64,000 nucleotides of DNA, from positions 1 to 64,000 of the forward strand of contig MU623353.1 of assembly GCA_025201765.1 (NCBI GenBank), in the 5' to 3' direction. The notes below the pieces were generated by a model that saw nothing but the letters and a program-made list of their open reading frames with translations, did not search any database and was not told the origin of the DNA. The stretch comes from Daldinia sp. FL1419 (lineage: Eukaryota; Ascomycota; Sordariomycetes; Xylariales; Hypoxylaceae). Shown piece by piece: positions 1 through 12,715 of this stretch (the stretch's first letter is position 1; the number at the start of each line of letters is the position of its first letter). The position numbers and the translations under genes were made by a program.

Positions 1-97
1 TCCTTGTTGTATTTTTTAAACTTAATCTAAACCTAACTTGGTGGGTTTGTGGGTTGTTTTTTTTTTGGCCCGTTTTTATTTATTGGGTTTCAGGGCT

Positions 98-101
<4 letters not shown>

Positions 102-139
<38 letters not shown>
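102..139. repeat. poly-T tract (38 T)
   Basis: An uninterrupted run of 38 T, preceded by further T-rich sequence from about position 55. The rest of 1-580 shows no convincing gene. The open frame across the tract is low-complexity Phe coding and is not believable. This is the 3' flank of the aminotransferase gene that follows on the minus strand. Confidence 0.9.
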
Positions 140-580
140 CAAGATCTCCCCGATTGGGAAGAGAGCAGAAAATATCTCATGCCGATAATATGCGGCATCG
201 CCTCCCCAACGTAGTACTCAACCAATCTATTAACGCACTACAAAGTAGCACTGTCGGTATATGTGAGCATATACCGGGAGTATGCGAAATATGCGTCCAT
301 CTTCTAGATCAGGAAGTTATAGATAAATATTGTGTAGCACAATGTATGAATGGCAGATAAATAGGTACCTAAGATAGTAAAATCGGCGTGCTTTCATCTA
401 AAACCATCGAATCTTCGTCTATATATTTTCTTTTTCGTCTTTTCCCCAGATCGAACCTTTTTTCTTCACCTTTCTCCCGCAAGGTCTAATAGAAAATCGA
501 GATTAGCTTTTTCAGAGCCCCTATTCTCAGGCGTACTCCGCTGCGATGCAGGTCATAGCATCATTGTCCACCTTTTTAAA

Positions 581-1927
581 TCAGTCCAACTGGTCAATTG
601 TCACTCCGTTTTTCTGCGCACCGTTCGTTTCTCCAGTCACCTTCGTCCCGTCTTCGCGACTGACGGCGAACGACCAACCGAATTCATCCTTGACTTTGCC
701 GAGCTGAATGCCCTTGAGCTGGGTTAGTAGCTTCAAGCAAATAGGACCAGCATCTTCATTGGCCTCGGGGATATATGTGACCTTCTCCGATTTCGCTTCC
801 GTGGACAAACGACTGTGTCCCCCGGTAGCAGACGAGATGGACTCCGGGGAGGCAGGGTCGAGGCGCCTTGTGATGGACCGTATCGGCACCAAAGCGGCGG
901 CAGTCCCCGCAGCCATAACCTCGGAGAATTTCGGCAGCTCCGCGTATTTAATCTAGAAACTAGTCAGCAAGATCAAGATACAATCGATATTACCATGCTG
1001 TGAATGGAACTTACAGATCTTTTCTCTACCTTCCACCCGAAGCTGCGACCGATGTCTGCGATGCTATCCGCCGTCACACTCTGAATCACGTTTTTTGAAT
1101 CGGGTACCACAAGTGTCACATCATCCCCATTTGCGACAGCGCCAATGAAGCCGCTTGTGCTGAACTCATCGATCTCCGAATGCGTTGCACTGTCGAGGTG
1201 AAGCGTGATGCCATATCCTTCGGTTCTCGCTTTATCACTCCACCTAAGAACGGGTGCGTAGTTACCTCCGATCTTGGCGCTTCCCGTTCCATTAGGAGCT
1301 GCGCGATCGAATTCGTCCAGGATCAGGGCGTTAACGGGGTGTGTGCCGTGGTAAACACCAGTGGGCAGAACGTAGACGCAGAACATGTATTCTTCAGGTG
1401 GGCTCAGGCCCAATTGCGCACTGGATCCGTAGATCTGCGGTCGGATGTACATCGCAGCGCCGGTCTCGTGGGGAGGGACGTACTCGGCGTTAAGAGCAAC
1501 GGCGGCCTTGACGGCTTCGATGAAGAGATCCGTAGGGACGGGAGGTACCGAGATGAATTCGGCCGAGTGCTGCATGCGGATAGCATTACGGTCTGGTCGG
1601 AAGATCTGAATATCGCCTGAAGGGGTACGGAAAGCCTTAAGACCTTCGTAGGCCTGTTGGCCGTAGTTCAAGGCCGGTGCCATGCCATGGATGCGGATAT
1701 AGGGATCGGTCACGAACTGAGGAGATGTCCATTTTCCGGTCTTTTGCGAATAGTGCGACTCGATGTGACCATTTACTGATAGAGGTAAGAAGGAAGTTAG
1801 TCGTAGTTCCCGTGCATGTCCATATTACCCAGTTAGTAACAGAAGAGGTAGACTAACCTTCGCGAACGCGAAATCCGACATTAGACCAGTCGATTGTGTT
1901 GACCGGTGGGGGCGGGAATGAAGCCAT
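581..1927 (-). CDS. branched-chain amino acid aminotransferase
   Basis: Fold-type IV PLP enzyme that interconverts leucine, isoleucine or valine with their 2-oxo acids using 2-oxoglutarate/glutamate. I join three exons: 1927-1858, 1775-1015 and 952-581, giving 400 residues, the usual length of the family. Splicing at 1857/1776 restores the family's N-terminal run (RE-VNGHIE), and the second junction gives KRS-IKYAEL. Visible landmarks are NYGQQAYEGLKAFR (about residues 60-73), IRPQIYGS, and GSAKIGGNYA, where the Lys (about 191) is the expected PLP Schiff-base residue. The C-terminal part has STSGFIGAV and ends TIDQLD. No mitochondrial presequence is evident from the chosen ATG (MASFPPPPVN), so a cytosolic isoform is more likely. 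An upstream in-frame ATG at 2041 would add about 38 residues that do not look like the family. Confidence 0.93.
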
Positions 1928-4900
1928 TGTGTCCAAGTAGTTGATACTGCTTTGTTGAGACTTTAATCGCTTCCAACCACGTCCTAATCCTCGATAATCC
2001 TCGATAATCCTCGATTTTGTTCCCAAGATGACACAATTCAAAATATGTTACCAAGCTGAGAATATGCGATCAGTTCATTGGCTCATGAACATTTGGTGCG
2101 TCTTCCAAATTTTGTGACTCGTGCAAGGCGTAAAGAGGTCAGATTTGCCTCCGAAGACCGGACCGCGGGGTTGTTTGGTCTATCTGTATCTGTAACTCGC
2201 GCGGGGCTTCCCCTAAACCTTGAACTTTGGACCCTGAATATTAGGTAGGTACCTCTTACTTAGGTGGCTTAATCAGCGCCTACGCTTTTCGTCGTGCACT
2301 ATTTAGCGACAACCCCGGAACTTATCAGGATATTTCACAGCGAGGAGCAAGTCAGGTCGTGAAACTTGTTCCGAGAGAACTCAGATTTATACGTAGACAA
2401 GATCAAATCACTCTACTGCGTGGATTGCACCCAATATTTTTTTCACACTGCTTTGTCTTTTGGAAAATTTTCATTATCATTTACTTCTTTGCTTTGCTTT
2501 AGTTCTTTGACCTTCATCTGGCTTGGAAGATATGTACACGATATTGCTTTCGACTATTCGGCAATACGCCCACAGGAAGCCCTATCGTAGCATCTTCTCT
2601 TTGCCTTGTTAAGCCCGAGCCCAAAACCCAGGTTCCTGCTATTGCCACAAGCTTATTTAGCCTTGCCGAGTTAACGCCAGCCCAATGCAAACAGAAAGGA
2701 ACAAGTGGTAAAGTAACAAACAACACGGTTACTCAAACATCCAAGCTTCTCCATCGCCTGGTATCTCCGGTGATACAGGTTAGGTAGGCTCCTAACTTTC
2801 CCGCGGCTCGCTCGTTCTTATGAATGCCGCCCTGAGGTATGAAATAGAATAACCTAGGGATGCGTCGGCTGGTTTAGCTTCTCATGCCGCTGTTCGAGCA
2901 CCTTCGCCAACAAAGGAGCTGAAGCCATTCAAATAGACAATATTTCCTCTGAGTACCTAACCAGAGGTTCGAGCAGAAGACCAAAACGTAGCTCAACGAA
3001 TAGCCCAAACGGATGGCCACGCTTTCTGGAATAATAAAATTCAAACCGCCTCTCCCACTTAGATTATCCACAGTTTCGTATTCAAGGCTTATAATGCCGA
3101 GGCCATGTGTAATATATAGTTGCGTTTCTCAAGGGACCGGAGTCGGATTAGTTAGGATATGAGCTTATAACCCACGACCAGAACCATCCCTCCGATTCAG
3201 CTGTTGGTGGGACAGTCGGAGGACTTGCAGATTCCATTTTTCCGTTGTACGACTTCGGGGTTTTGATGTCTTTATCCCCAAACTCGGCAATCTATGCTTT
3301 GTGATTTCGCCTCTTATTCGCGTGTGTTCCGGGCCGAAACCTGATGGAGTAAAACTTGAGATGAATTTCGGGATTTTAAGAAAAAAACAAAAATATCTAA
3401 AGTTCAGCTCAAAGGGGTGTATTGCCTTCTTTATATACACACTCAGCCCGACGGGTATCGATGATCAACGTATTCTATGATGTACGTTTGTAAGTTGCGG
3501 AACTCCGGTTTCGTAGTTGGGGTAAGAAAAGTAAGGCGGAGAAAGTCTTCTATGTAATAAGCGACCACGGTAAATTTAATTCTGGTACTCGCATCGTGGA
3601 CAACAACCCCGCGATATACTACATCTCAACAAAATCAGACAACAGTTGAAACATGTTATTAAGCACCGTGGTTCTATAAGGTCCGGGAGCAGGCTTTAAA
3701 TCAGGCCTATATTAGACCTAAATCAGACCTAAATCAGACCTAAATCAGGCCTAAAAGTCCAGGTTACCCATTTAATCACTTACCTCATACAGTATATGTC
3801 TCGACGATGCTAACGGCTGATTTTCATGATTTATCACGGACTATGGGACGTCAATTAGACTGCGATTGCCTTTACCACTACGGTTACATCATATCAGACA
3901 ACTACGCGCTCTACGAAACGGGTACTTCCATATCTAACCTAGGTACCTACATATCATATTATTATTTTATGGACTATAACCCGATATCGTTTGAGACGTT
4001 GTCTCTACCACCTTTTCCACTTTTATGGTTTGCCGTTTACACGTACATAACCACCTAACTTATAAGCAAACTCTCGCACGAGGTTCCTGTGGGTTCTTGC
4101 GAGGCCGATGTAGGCCGACGTCGATCAACTGCGCATCGGCGATTTTGTGCAATAGCCCATGGGGTTTATAACACTCACTCAAAATCGGGGGTTGCACCCG
4201 TCGGGGATCCTACCGTTGAGTATTCCGCATTTATCATCCGGACTTCTTTCAACTTCATATAACTAACCGCCTACGCACCCACACTCATCGTTATATTAGG
4301 ACATGTGCATATGCCACACCTCCAAAATAGAAGGTATGAACTCATACATTTGGTTGGTGGGGGCTTTATTCGGTCGCCCATATCGTTGTGAATCTCATGC
4401 CACATCTCATGCCATTCCCACATCTTCGTGAACCTTACTTTACACGCGCATACATCTAGAACTATGTCGGCACCTAGCAAAGCTACCTCCATCATCTGAT
4501 TATCATATAGTTTTCCTTCCGCGGTTCCAGTTTCTCCTGGTGTTTCTTTTTCTTTTCCAGTCCAGCCTCCGCCATGATAGTTACAGTATTGGTTTCAAAA
4601 GATCGCCCGGCCAATCTGCTGATCGTGTATGAGCGTCGAGCCACTCCGGGCGCTCGGTACTTATCGTATCATCTGACCCACGGATGGAGTTTCCACTTCT
4701 AGTTGCCTCATCGAAGTCAATTGTGTTGCGCTCTTAAATGTTTTCAGAAAGTTGTTACACCAAACCTACCCACAGTATAGGTAGTCATTACATCTGTTTC
4801 TTTGATATCGTGCCATATTTCACATGTACAGAACTTCATTGGTGGTGTCAATGACCCATTCATAATCAGCGGAGAAAGAACCAGACAATGCTTCAGGGCT

Positions 4901-5797
4901 GTCTACCTTATTCACCCCTCCAGCAAAGGGTTGCAAATGGGTTACGAAATAAGCTGAAAATTGATGTAAATATCTATTTCCGGAGATTTTATAACCTTTG
5001 TTCGGCCTAGCTACATCGGGCATCACTTCGCTGGAAAGACATAAAGAGATAAGGAGACTCCATAGGACATAATATGAGGTAAGTGGTTATGAATAGCCCA
5101 ATAGAAACAAGAATGAATGTCAAGAAGATTAGATAGGTCATTAATGAGTAGGGGTGCTATTATTGTCCTACTAAATCCCAAAACGGTTGCCGTGAGTTAT
5201 TGCCGCAACTGCAAACAATACAATATGTACATGATAAACCAAACTTTTTAATAATATTCAAGTCCACCAATAGTCGTCAATAGTCGTTACATTGTCCAAC
5301 GGGTCCATTATTGTATGCGCGGCTCTCTCCAAATTACCAACACCAGTGGAGCCGTGTCCCTTCTCTTTTTCAAATCCATCCTAGGTCGAAACGTCCCAGA
5401 TCCAAGTACACCATCGACATGGGCCTTCGTATCTAAGCAAGTTGTAATACAGCTCTAAAGGAACCAGCTTAGAAAGAGCAAAATTCGTAAAAACCCAAAC
5501 TCATCAACACCGCTCTAATGCGTGTCTCCCAAAATGTGATACAAGGACTCTAATGAAAGGGAGTCTCTGTTTCGGCTATGAAAATGCGGACACGAATTAT
5601 CACCCGTCACCATCCAGGAGCTCTAAGCCGAACCATACGCCAAACCCAGTCAAGTACCTTTGGTACTACGCGGCAGCTACCACAATACTTCCGGGCATTC
5701 CCGCTCTATTGTAGAAACGACAAATAAGCCTTCTCCATCTAGGAAAGTCCGGCAAGCTTTTGTAGAGTTACAAGAACACCTATAATTACTATTAGTC
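1928..5797. other. gene-free interval between aminotransferase and trehalose gene
   Basis: I find no supportable gene on either strand across about 3.9 kb. The open frames here are short, lack splice-joined continuation and have no recognisable motifs. The interval holds a three-unit AATCCTCGAT-type repeat just upstream of the aminotransferase start (about 1985-2016), an 11-base minisatellite near 3.7 kb and scattered TAGGTACCTA palindromes (for example at 2243 and 3941). Confidence 0.6.
3698..3756. repeat. 11-bp minisatellite (ACCTAAATCAG units)
   Basis: About five imperfect copies of an 11-base unit, CCTAAATCAGA, sit in tandem. The first and last copies carry GGCC instead of GACC. No gene overlaps it. 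Confidence 0.85.
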
Positions 5798-8700
5798 TCA
5801 CTGAATCAAGGTTGTGTTTGCATATTGCTTACCGCTAACGCCCTGCGTTAGAGTTGATGTAGCTTCGGTGTTCCGGTTTCCTAAGCTGACAGTGATTACA
5901 TCTTTTGCCTTATTAGCCCCTTTTAGACCATTGGCCCATTTATAGACTTTTTCGTCCTCGCGGCCGTCACCAACGACCATGAGGAAGTCAACAAGGCCAC
6001 TCTGAGAATATTGTGCATCTTTATTCGTGTCCTCGTAGACTTGTGCGGCAGCGGTCTCCTTAGTCCAGTCGATTGGCTCAACAACGACGCAATTATCCAA
6101 TTGCGTTGCATGAACCCGCTGTTCCTCGCAAGACTCGTTAATGTGTCCAGTCCAGTCGCTTGCTTGTCGCTCGGCATTCGCATAATCTTCTGCGTTCTTG
6201 TAGTGAAAGATCACCGAACAATTGCGGTCTTCGATCTCAGATCCGGGGGTTCGTTCGAGATAGTATTGCAAGATTCCCCGCACTGATTCTTTCCATGCGG
6301 CCACCTTGTCGTGATCTGCCACTTCAGTCCACGTAGTATGTCCAGACTTCTTGATGAAGCACCCATTCTCAGCTATGAGTCCTAGATTAGGGACCAAGCG
6401 GAAAAGACGATCAAGTTCTTCAGGCCTGCGTCCAGACATGACATAAATGGTATTACGAGGATCTTCGACCAAATCATTCAACACATCCAGAGTTCGCTGT
6501 TGACATGTTAGCGTCTTAATGTATCATGACGATCAAAAATGAACTTAACAAACCTGAGGATTCATAGGAATGATCTCATTCATCGGGCCATAGGGAATTA
6601 ATGTGCCTTCGAGATCAAGGAAGAAAAGGCGTTTCTGACTCTGGGAATATCGTTGCCCAAGAGTACTTAAATTAAGCCGAGGAACAGATGTCTGGTCATG
6701 GCGGTGCTGTTCTTCATAAACTTGATCGAGGGTGCTCAAGAATTTCGAAAACCAATGACTTCCGGTATGGTGACTGACAATTTCACGAAGTGCGTCCCAC
6801 CTATCCTTCTTTTCTCCGTCTGACATTTCAAGCGCTTGTTTTATGGCTTCGGAACATTGTCGGTAACTCCATGGGTTGACGGTTAACTCCTTGTTTCCGA
6901 ATAGTGACGAAGTTCCGGTAAACTCGGATAGAATGAGAGACCCATGTTTTCTATCGGAATATTTACCATCTTGGCAGACAATAAACTCGTGGGATGTAAG
7001 GTTCATCCCCTCACGCTGGCTAGTAATCATAAGGGCATCTGCGATCGTCAATAGGGCAAGATATTGGGGGTATGGGATATCCTGCTTTAGATACACAAGA
7101 GGCAGATAAGCAAGGTTGGCCCAGTTTGAGTTCACTCTGGTGACAATATCACCAACGGCTGCATCAAGGTCCGTCTTCTCACCAGTAGATAGGGCGACCT
7201 GGATCAGAACAACTTTATCTCTCCACTGGGGATTTTTGTTCAGAAATAGCTCGTAGGAGAGGAGCTTTTGTCGGACCCCACGAACATGGTCAAGCTTATC
7301 ACGAGCGACAATAATCTTTTTGCCCTTATAACGGTCTCTCATGATCCCAATCCATCGCATGACCTCCTCGTCTTGTCGATGGGCATTTAGATTAACGGGG
7401 TCAATTCCTATGGCGTGGTTCATCACGTTAACGAACCGGTCTTCCAACTGAACACCATCGGGTGTTGCCTCTACAGCAAGGAGGCGGCTGCACGTCTGAA
7501 GGAAGTGTCGGGTATATTCATGAATCTGGAAGCCGATTAGGTTTGCGCCAAGCATTCCTTCGAGTAATTGTTTTCGAACTGCAAGACATCGGAAAACTTC
7601 GGATGAGGGGAAGGCAACGTGTAGAAATAGACCGATTTTCGCATCCGGAAGCTTTTTGCGAATCATCCCCGGGACTAACAGCAGGTGGTAATCGTTCACC
7701 CATATCGTATCTCCTCGCTTCCAGTTCTTAACTATCTTGTCTGCGAACGCTTGGTTTACATTGACGTAGAATTGCCACGAGTGATCTTCGTACGCCTTGC
7801 TCTTCGGGTTATCTGGAATTTGGTAGTGGAAGACGGGCCAAAGAATTTGCTTGCAAAAGTGTAGATAGTGCCCATCGAAGTCCTTATCTGAGCAAAATAC
7901 AGGGTACATGTTGAATTCGGTCACTAGCCTATCGTTAATGTCCTCTTTCTGCTCTGTCCCTTCTAAGGCGTCCGTAGGCATGCCCAATGTGCCCACCCAA
8001 GAGTATTCTTCTGCGTTGCCATCGCGGGCTGCGGCCTCGGCAGCATTGCGAAGACCACCGTTTCCTTGGTCTGCATTTACAATACGCCAATTGGCATGTG
8101 CAAAGACTCTGTCATGACTGTCACTTCGGGTGGCCCGAGGTTGGAGAATTCCTTGGCGTCCAAGTTCCTTGGCCTTTTCCAAGGTCCTAGCGTGCTCTAG
8201 CAAGGAAGCCGGAGGTGGCGAGTTTGCCCGAGACTTTGGTTGGTTTGCCCGGCCGCCCCATTTCGGTGATTCCTTATCCGTCGGAGCCTTGATGAATTCC
8301 TCGTCGTCCGAGACGTTTAGAACGCGCAACCCGTCCTCGTTTACAAAGAGCTCATCGTCGAGACAGACCTCTTCCTCCTCGGGAGTTTTAGGAGGAGTAA
8401 TAGTGGGATCGGGGAAAAGGCTTGTGCGAAGCTCGAGAGGAGGTCGCTTCGTTGACTTTTTGTTACTCTGTTTCTGGCTGCGGCGCTCAGTAGCAGGGGG
8501 CGCATTTGGCAGCCTGAAATAGACTGTTTTCGGGAGAAACCTAGAATATGAATGTTAGACATAGCTTGAAATCATACAGGTGTCTTATAGTTAATCTTTT
8601 AGTCCGGGATGCAGCATCAATGCACATGCTAGTGCGAGCTAATAAGTTTCCCTCCAACTGATATGAAGAGATATCAACCAGGACTAAGAACTCAACTGAC

Positions 8701-8805
8701 GCCTTGAATATTAAAGTCCCATAGAGTTGTATGGTTTTGAAGCAGCTGTTACCCAAAAACAAATAGAAATAAGACCACTTACAGCGAAGCTAGGAAGATA
8801 GTCAT
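5798..8805 (-). CDS. trehalose-6-phosphate synthase complex regulatory subunit (Tps3/Tsl1 type)
   Basis: Three exons, 8805-8783 (only 23 bases, coding MTIFLAS plus part of a Leu), 8540-6554 and 6496-5798, give about 902 residues. The first junction recreates the typical start MTIFLASLFLPKTV. The order is an acidic and Pro-rich N-terminus (about 20-120), a GT20 trehalose-6-phosphate synthase-like domain (WVNDYHLLLVPGMIRK, IGLFLHVAFPSSEVFR, TSQREGMNLTSHEFI), then a trehalose-phosphatase-like domain. The phosphatase motif that normally reads DxDGT is DLEGTL here, and the late GDDRTDE motif reads GDGREDE. Catalytic phosphatase activity is therefore probably lost, which fits the regulatory Tps3/Tsl1 subunit rather than Tps2. 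The complex makes the stress protectant trehalose in the cytosol. An (AC)n tract lies just upstream of the ATG. Confidence 0.9.
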
Positions 8806-8826
8806 CGTGGATTGAGTTTCGTCTTA

Positions 8827-8855
8827 ACACACACACACACACACGCACACGCACA
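8827..8855. repeat. (AC)n microsatellite in the 5' region of the trehalose gene
   Basis: A CA/AC dinucleotide run with two GC interruptions starts about 22 bases upstream of the minus-strand start codon at 8805, probably in the 5' untranslated region. Confidence 0.85.
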
Positions 8856-11800
8856 AATGGGACGAACGTGCTTGTGAAGCCGGTTTTAATACAGTCCAGG
8901 CTGCAATTCCTCAGGGCACTCTAGACCGGGAATGATAACGGGTAAAGCTGTAATAGCAAGTTCATAGGAACTGGTTCCAATGTTTAATTGGATATGTGCT
9001 TTTTGTTGTTTGGTGACCCCAGGGTGGAGGGTGTTGGTGTTGGGTTGATGAGAGCTTAGAGCTGAAAGCTAGGGTCACTTAAGCTTGGAATCTGATAAAA
9101 AAAAAAGTTTGGAGATCGGATGCCCTTTAAAAGTCGGGTGACTGCACGGCGGAGGGGAACGGGAGGCTTGGACGGATACTTCCGGGAAAGGCTAGTGAAA
9201 AAGGTTATTGAGCCAAGGTAAGTCAGGGTGACGCAAAAAATATATATTGCTAAAGAGGAATGAGCATTAGCTGGCATAATAATAAAGCTGGGTAAGCTGC
9301 CCAAGATGTATAGCTGTTGGATCAAATTGATGTCACTACTTGGGTATCTTAGATTTAGGTAGAAAGTCGATTGGCACTAGAAAAATACCAGTAGGACTTG
9401 TAAGTCGCTAGTAAAATAAGTGACCAGTGACGTACTTGAAAGGTTAAAAACGCCAAGAATACCAAGGTACCTACATGAGCCAAGTTTCAGCAACGCTTCG
9501 GCAACAGATAATGGAGCTTTTTAAACACGGTTACTACCTTCAAATTTAATCAATTGCACTACATGTAGGTACATAATGTATCCTACATTCCTACATGGTA
9601 CAATACGTTGTTTAACGGGCCTTATTTTTAGTGCAACTGCGGTTGAGTTTATTCTTATTCCCTGCTGTTTTGCCGTTTAATAGCAGACATAGACACAAAC
9701 TACCTATCTATCTATGTAATGGAAACGGGAGGAAAATAAAAAATCGTAAAAATTTTGTGGGGGGAAAGTTCCAAGAGGCAAGTTGCCCCACTACACATAA
9801 CAACGGCGCTTTTCTTCGAGAGCCATCTACCATAGCATCCATCCATAGCATCCATCCATAGCATAGATTTACATTCCTGCTACCACTAACCATACCAACC
9901 CGTTACATGCTTGACGTAGTAGTTGGGCTTTTACGCAGGAGTGGCCATCCTCAAGGCTATGGACAGATAACATGGAAATGTATGATTTCATGCGTTCGAT
10001 TTCAGATATTAATACGGAGCTCTCTCTCCAATCTTGGTCGATTCATTCTGAATATTCCAAGGACATTCCGCTCCGACACAATGCTTTCGTGTGACCAGAA
10101 ATTAGGGCATTTGATGCGAATCACAGCCCTATGGGGGCGATCGAGGATATTCCAGTAGTTTCCCTACCGAACCCAGCCCAGTTTTCTGGCTTCGTTCTTT
10201 ACCCAGGAGGTTTTGGTCCGAAGCTAACGCGTATACCCATCCATGAACTCGGCACTCCAGCTTCCAAGGGCATAATACGGGCTCGGAGCTTAGACTTGGC
10301 TAAGTTAGGTGTATAGGTGTAGGGTACATATTGAATCCTCCCTTCCGGGCTGCCATCGAGAAAGATAAACTTTTTTTTTCAAGGGACGGGATAGATGCAA
10401 CAATCCTCTCACAGCCGATTTGCCTATCCCGTACTTGTTACAGTTACCGAATTCCCCGGTGATTTCTGCCTCGCTTCCCTGGATCCACCTGCACAGAAGG
10501 TCTCGGAAATCTCAAAGTTGCCCTTTACCTGGTAATTCACTTATTCATTTCCGTCCTGTCGTGGCTTACTGTCATCTTCTAAATTGTGCTTGGAGGGTCT
10601 GAGCACATTGTCCTCTTGGAAGATCCCATTGGCTGCTTTACACGCTGGACCGCTGGACCGTTACGGACTTTGGGTTAACCACCGAATTTCCCCGCAATGC
10701 AACCAGTTCAATCGGGTCTTTGCGGGCGTCTTTGAAGACGTGATGGCTTCAGAAATCATCAGTTTTACTGTGAACCCCGAGGTCTAAACAACTACACAAC
10801 TACACAAATCGCGGCTATCTTACATCCTTACCAATCACGGGCAATATTCCTCGTCACCCACAGAAAGGAATGCAAAGCAGCTAGGCCGGCGCAATACCAT
10901 GCTATTCGGCCGTTTTAGCCTACCTAAGGTCTACCAAGGTCTACCAAAGCCAACCAAAGATGCATTAATAGGGACCTAAATTAAGTTCCATTAAGCCGCA
11001 CCTATCGCGGGTGTGCTAAAAGCTCTGTATTGAATTCCCATTTACAAAAGGTATCGACAAAGGACAAGCTATCTTAAGATTTTACGAAGAGCCTAGAACC
11101 TTCTGCTGGATGCAAACGTATGCAGGCTCAACGCGGTTTTCCCAAAGAGGTAAATATTTTTGATGCCCAAGAACCCTCAAGACCATTCACATGCCTGCGA
11201 GGCCCGCCCATAGGCCGGGTCCCCGACTTTATTGTTCTGCAGGGGGAAACATGAGGTTTTTGATAGGTAAAGCTATTCTGAACATGCCCGTCAAGGCATT
11301 GGCAAACATTGGCTCTCAATTAACAATGCCGCGACACTTAATACGTCCACCCACACTCTTTGCTTACCTGGCTATCGCTTTCGGAGGATATTCTTATGAG
11401 CTTGCATGCAACTTGAGTTATCCTTCTGATCACGTAGTAAAGAGTAGATCGCCGACAACTACCGGCTGATGCTTGGCTCAATCCATGGTCTCAATTTAAA
11501 ATAGTAACACGATCTCAGATACATAGTTGCAAGCGCATCATCTATGTGGAACTCACGTATTGGTTCAATAGATACGGGAACACTCCAAATTAATTCTATA
11601 TCATCTGCATACGTGTGAGTTACCATGAATTAGCTTAAGGCGGCTCTACATTGATACAGTAAGAAGCCGACGTCTACAAACGCATACCTGAATACTGATC
11701 GTATACGTGGTGGCCACATACCTACCATGGTATACATATAAATATTTCTTCAACAATTCCCATCTTGAATGGATGTCACACTCTTGGCGTAAACATGTCT

Positions 11801-12715
11801 CGACCAGTCTATCAACGAAATCCATCAGGTTACGTTAGCTGCTTCAAACTTGATTCCATATCTAAACGGCCCATGTGTATGATATTACCCCGCCTTGTTT
11901 CCCGTCTTTACATACGTAGGTATTTCGTGTAAGGCCCGCATATGATTCTCGATACCCCTCAACTCGTCTCTCTTAGATTCTCTCCACACAACTAACGGCC
12001 ACTAATATGTCTACCTACCTACTTCTTAAACGCGCTCGCAGAATAAGCGCTTAATTGTACATATCGAAGATGCATTAGGTGCCTAGTTGTACTACCACCA
12101 ACGTGTTTACCTAAAATACTACTTACTTAAACCCAAACCGCCATAAAAGTGGTCTAGTATCTAAGTTATTTACGAGTCATTAGACTCATTTCTTATTGCT
12201 TCCCTGTAGCAAACGAGCGTTTAGTCAAATTTAGTCATGTACAATAACATCATGACTCGAGCTGAAAATCGGAGCTTAGGTTAAATCTATCAACTCGGCT
12301 GCACTCCCGAGTTCAGGCCGCCATTAAACTTATGCAGGAACGGCCCGCAATTGGTTGTGCCATCTGGTTGGATCATTTGGATCATTTCTAACCTTTTTTC
12401 CCTCAAAAGACTTGCACTGATTTGCCCACAGTTGGGGAAACCTGTAGACTAACTACCTAGCTAAAACTTTCCTTTAACATGGGACCCAATTTTCTCCCGG
12501 GCACTGTTCCACGTGCCCATTTCTCCAAGGTTCCATTCCGTCACCGTGATGAGAAGTTGTCCATGCTACCATATTACCGTTTGCAAAAATTAGCATTAGA
12601 AGGCCGATGTAATGCTGGTGGCCAGAATGGTCTAACCTAGTTTTTGTTGCAGTGGGAAGCGGCACCAAGCTTATCTCTCGGTTCAGCTTTTTAACATCAA
12701 CATCATGAATCCCAA
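8856..12715. other. gene-free interval (promoter of trehalose gene to 3' end of Rsa4 gene)
   Basis: About 3.9 kb without a supportable gene. Open frames are short and without motifs. A 12-base tandem repeat (CATCCATCCATAG-like, about 9831-9866) and several TACCTA-type motifs (for example 9463 and 12013) are present. The stretch contains the promoter of the trehalose subunit on its left and the 3' flank of the ribosome-assembly gene on its right. Confidence 0.55.
9831..9866. repeat. short tandem repeat (CATCCATCCATAG units)
   Basis: Three nearly identical units of the form ATAGCATCCATCC follow each other in gene-free DNA. Confidence 0.8.

Noticed and set aside
49..360. 103-residue frame across the poly-T tract
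   Set aside because: A Phe run from homopolymer T followed by unstructured sequence; not a credible protein.
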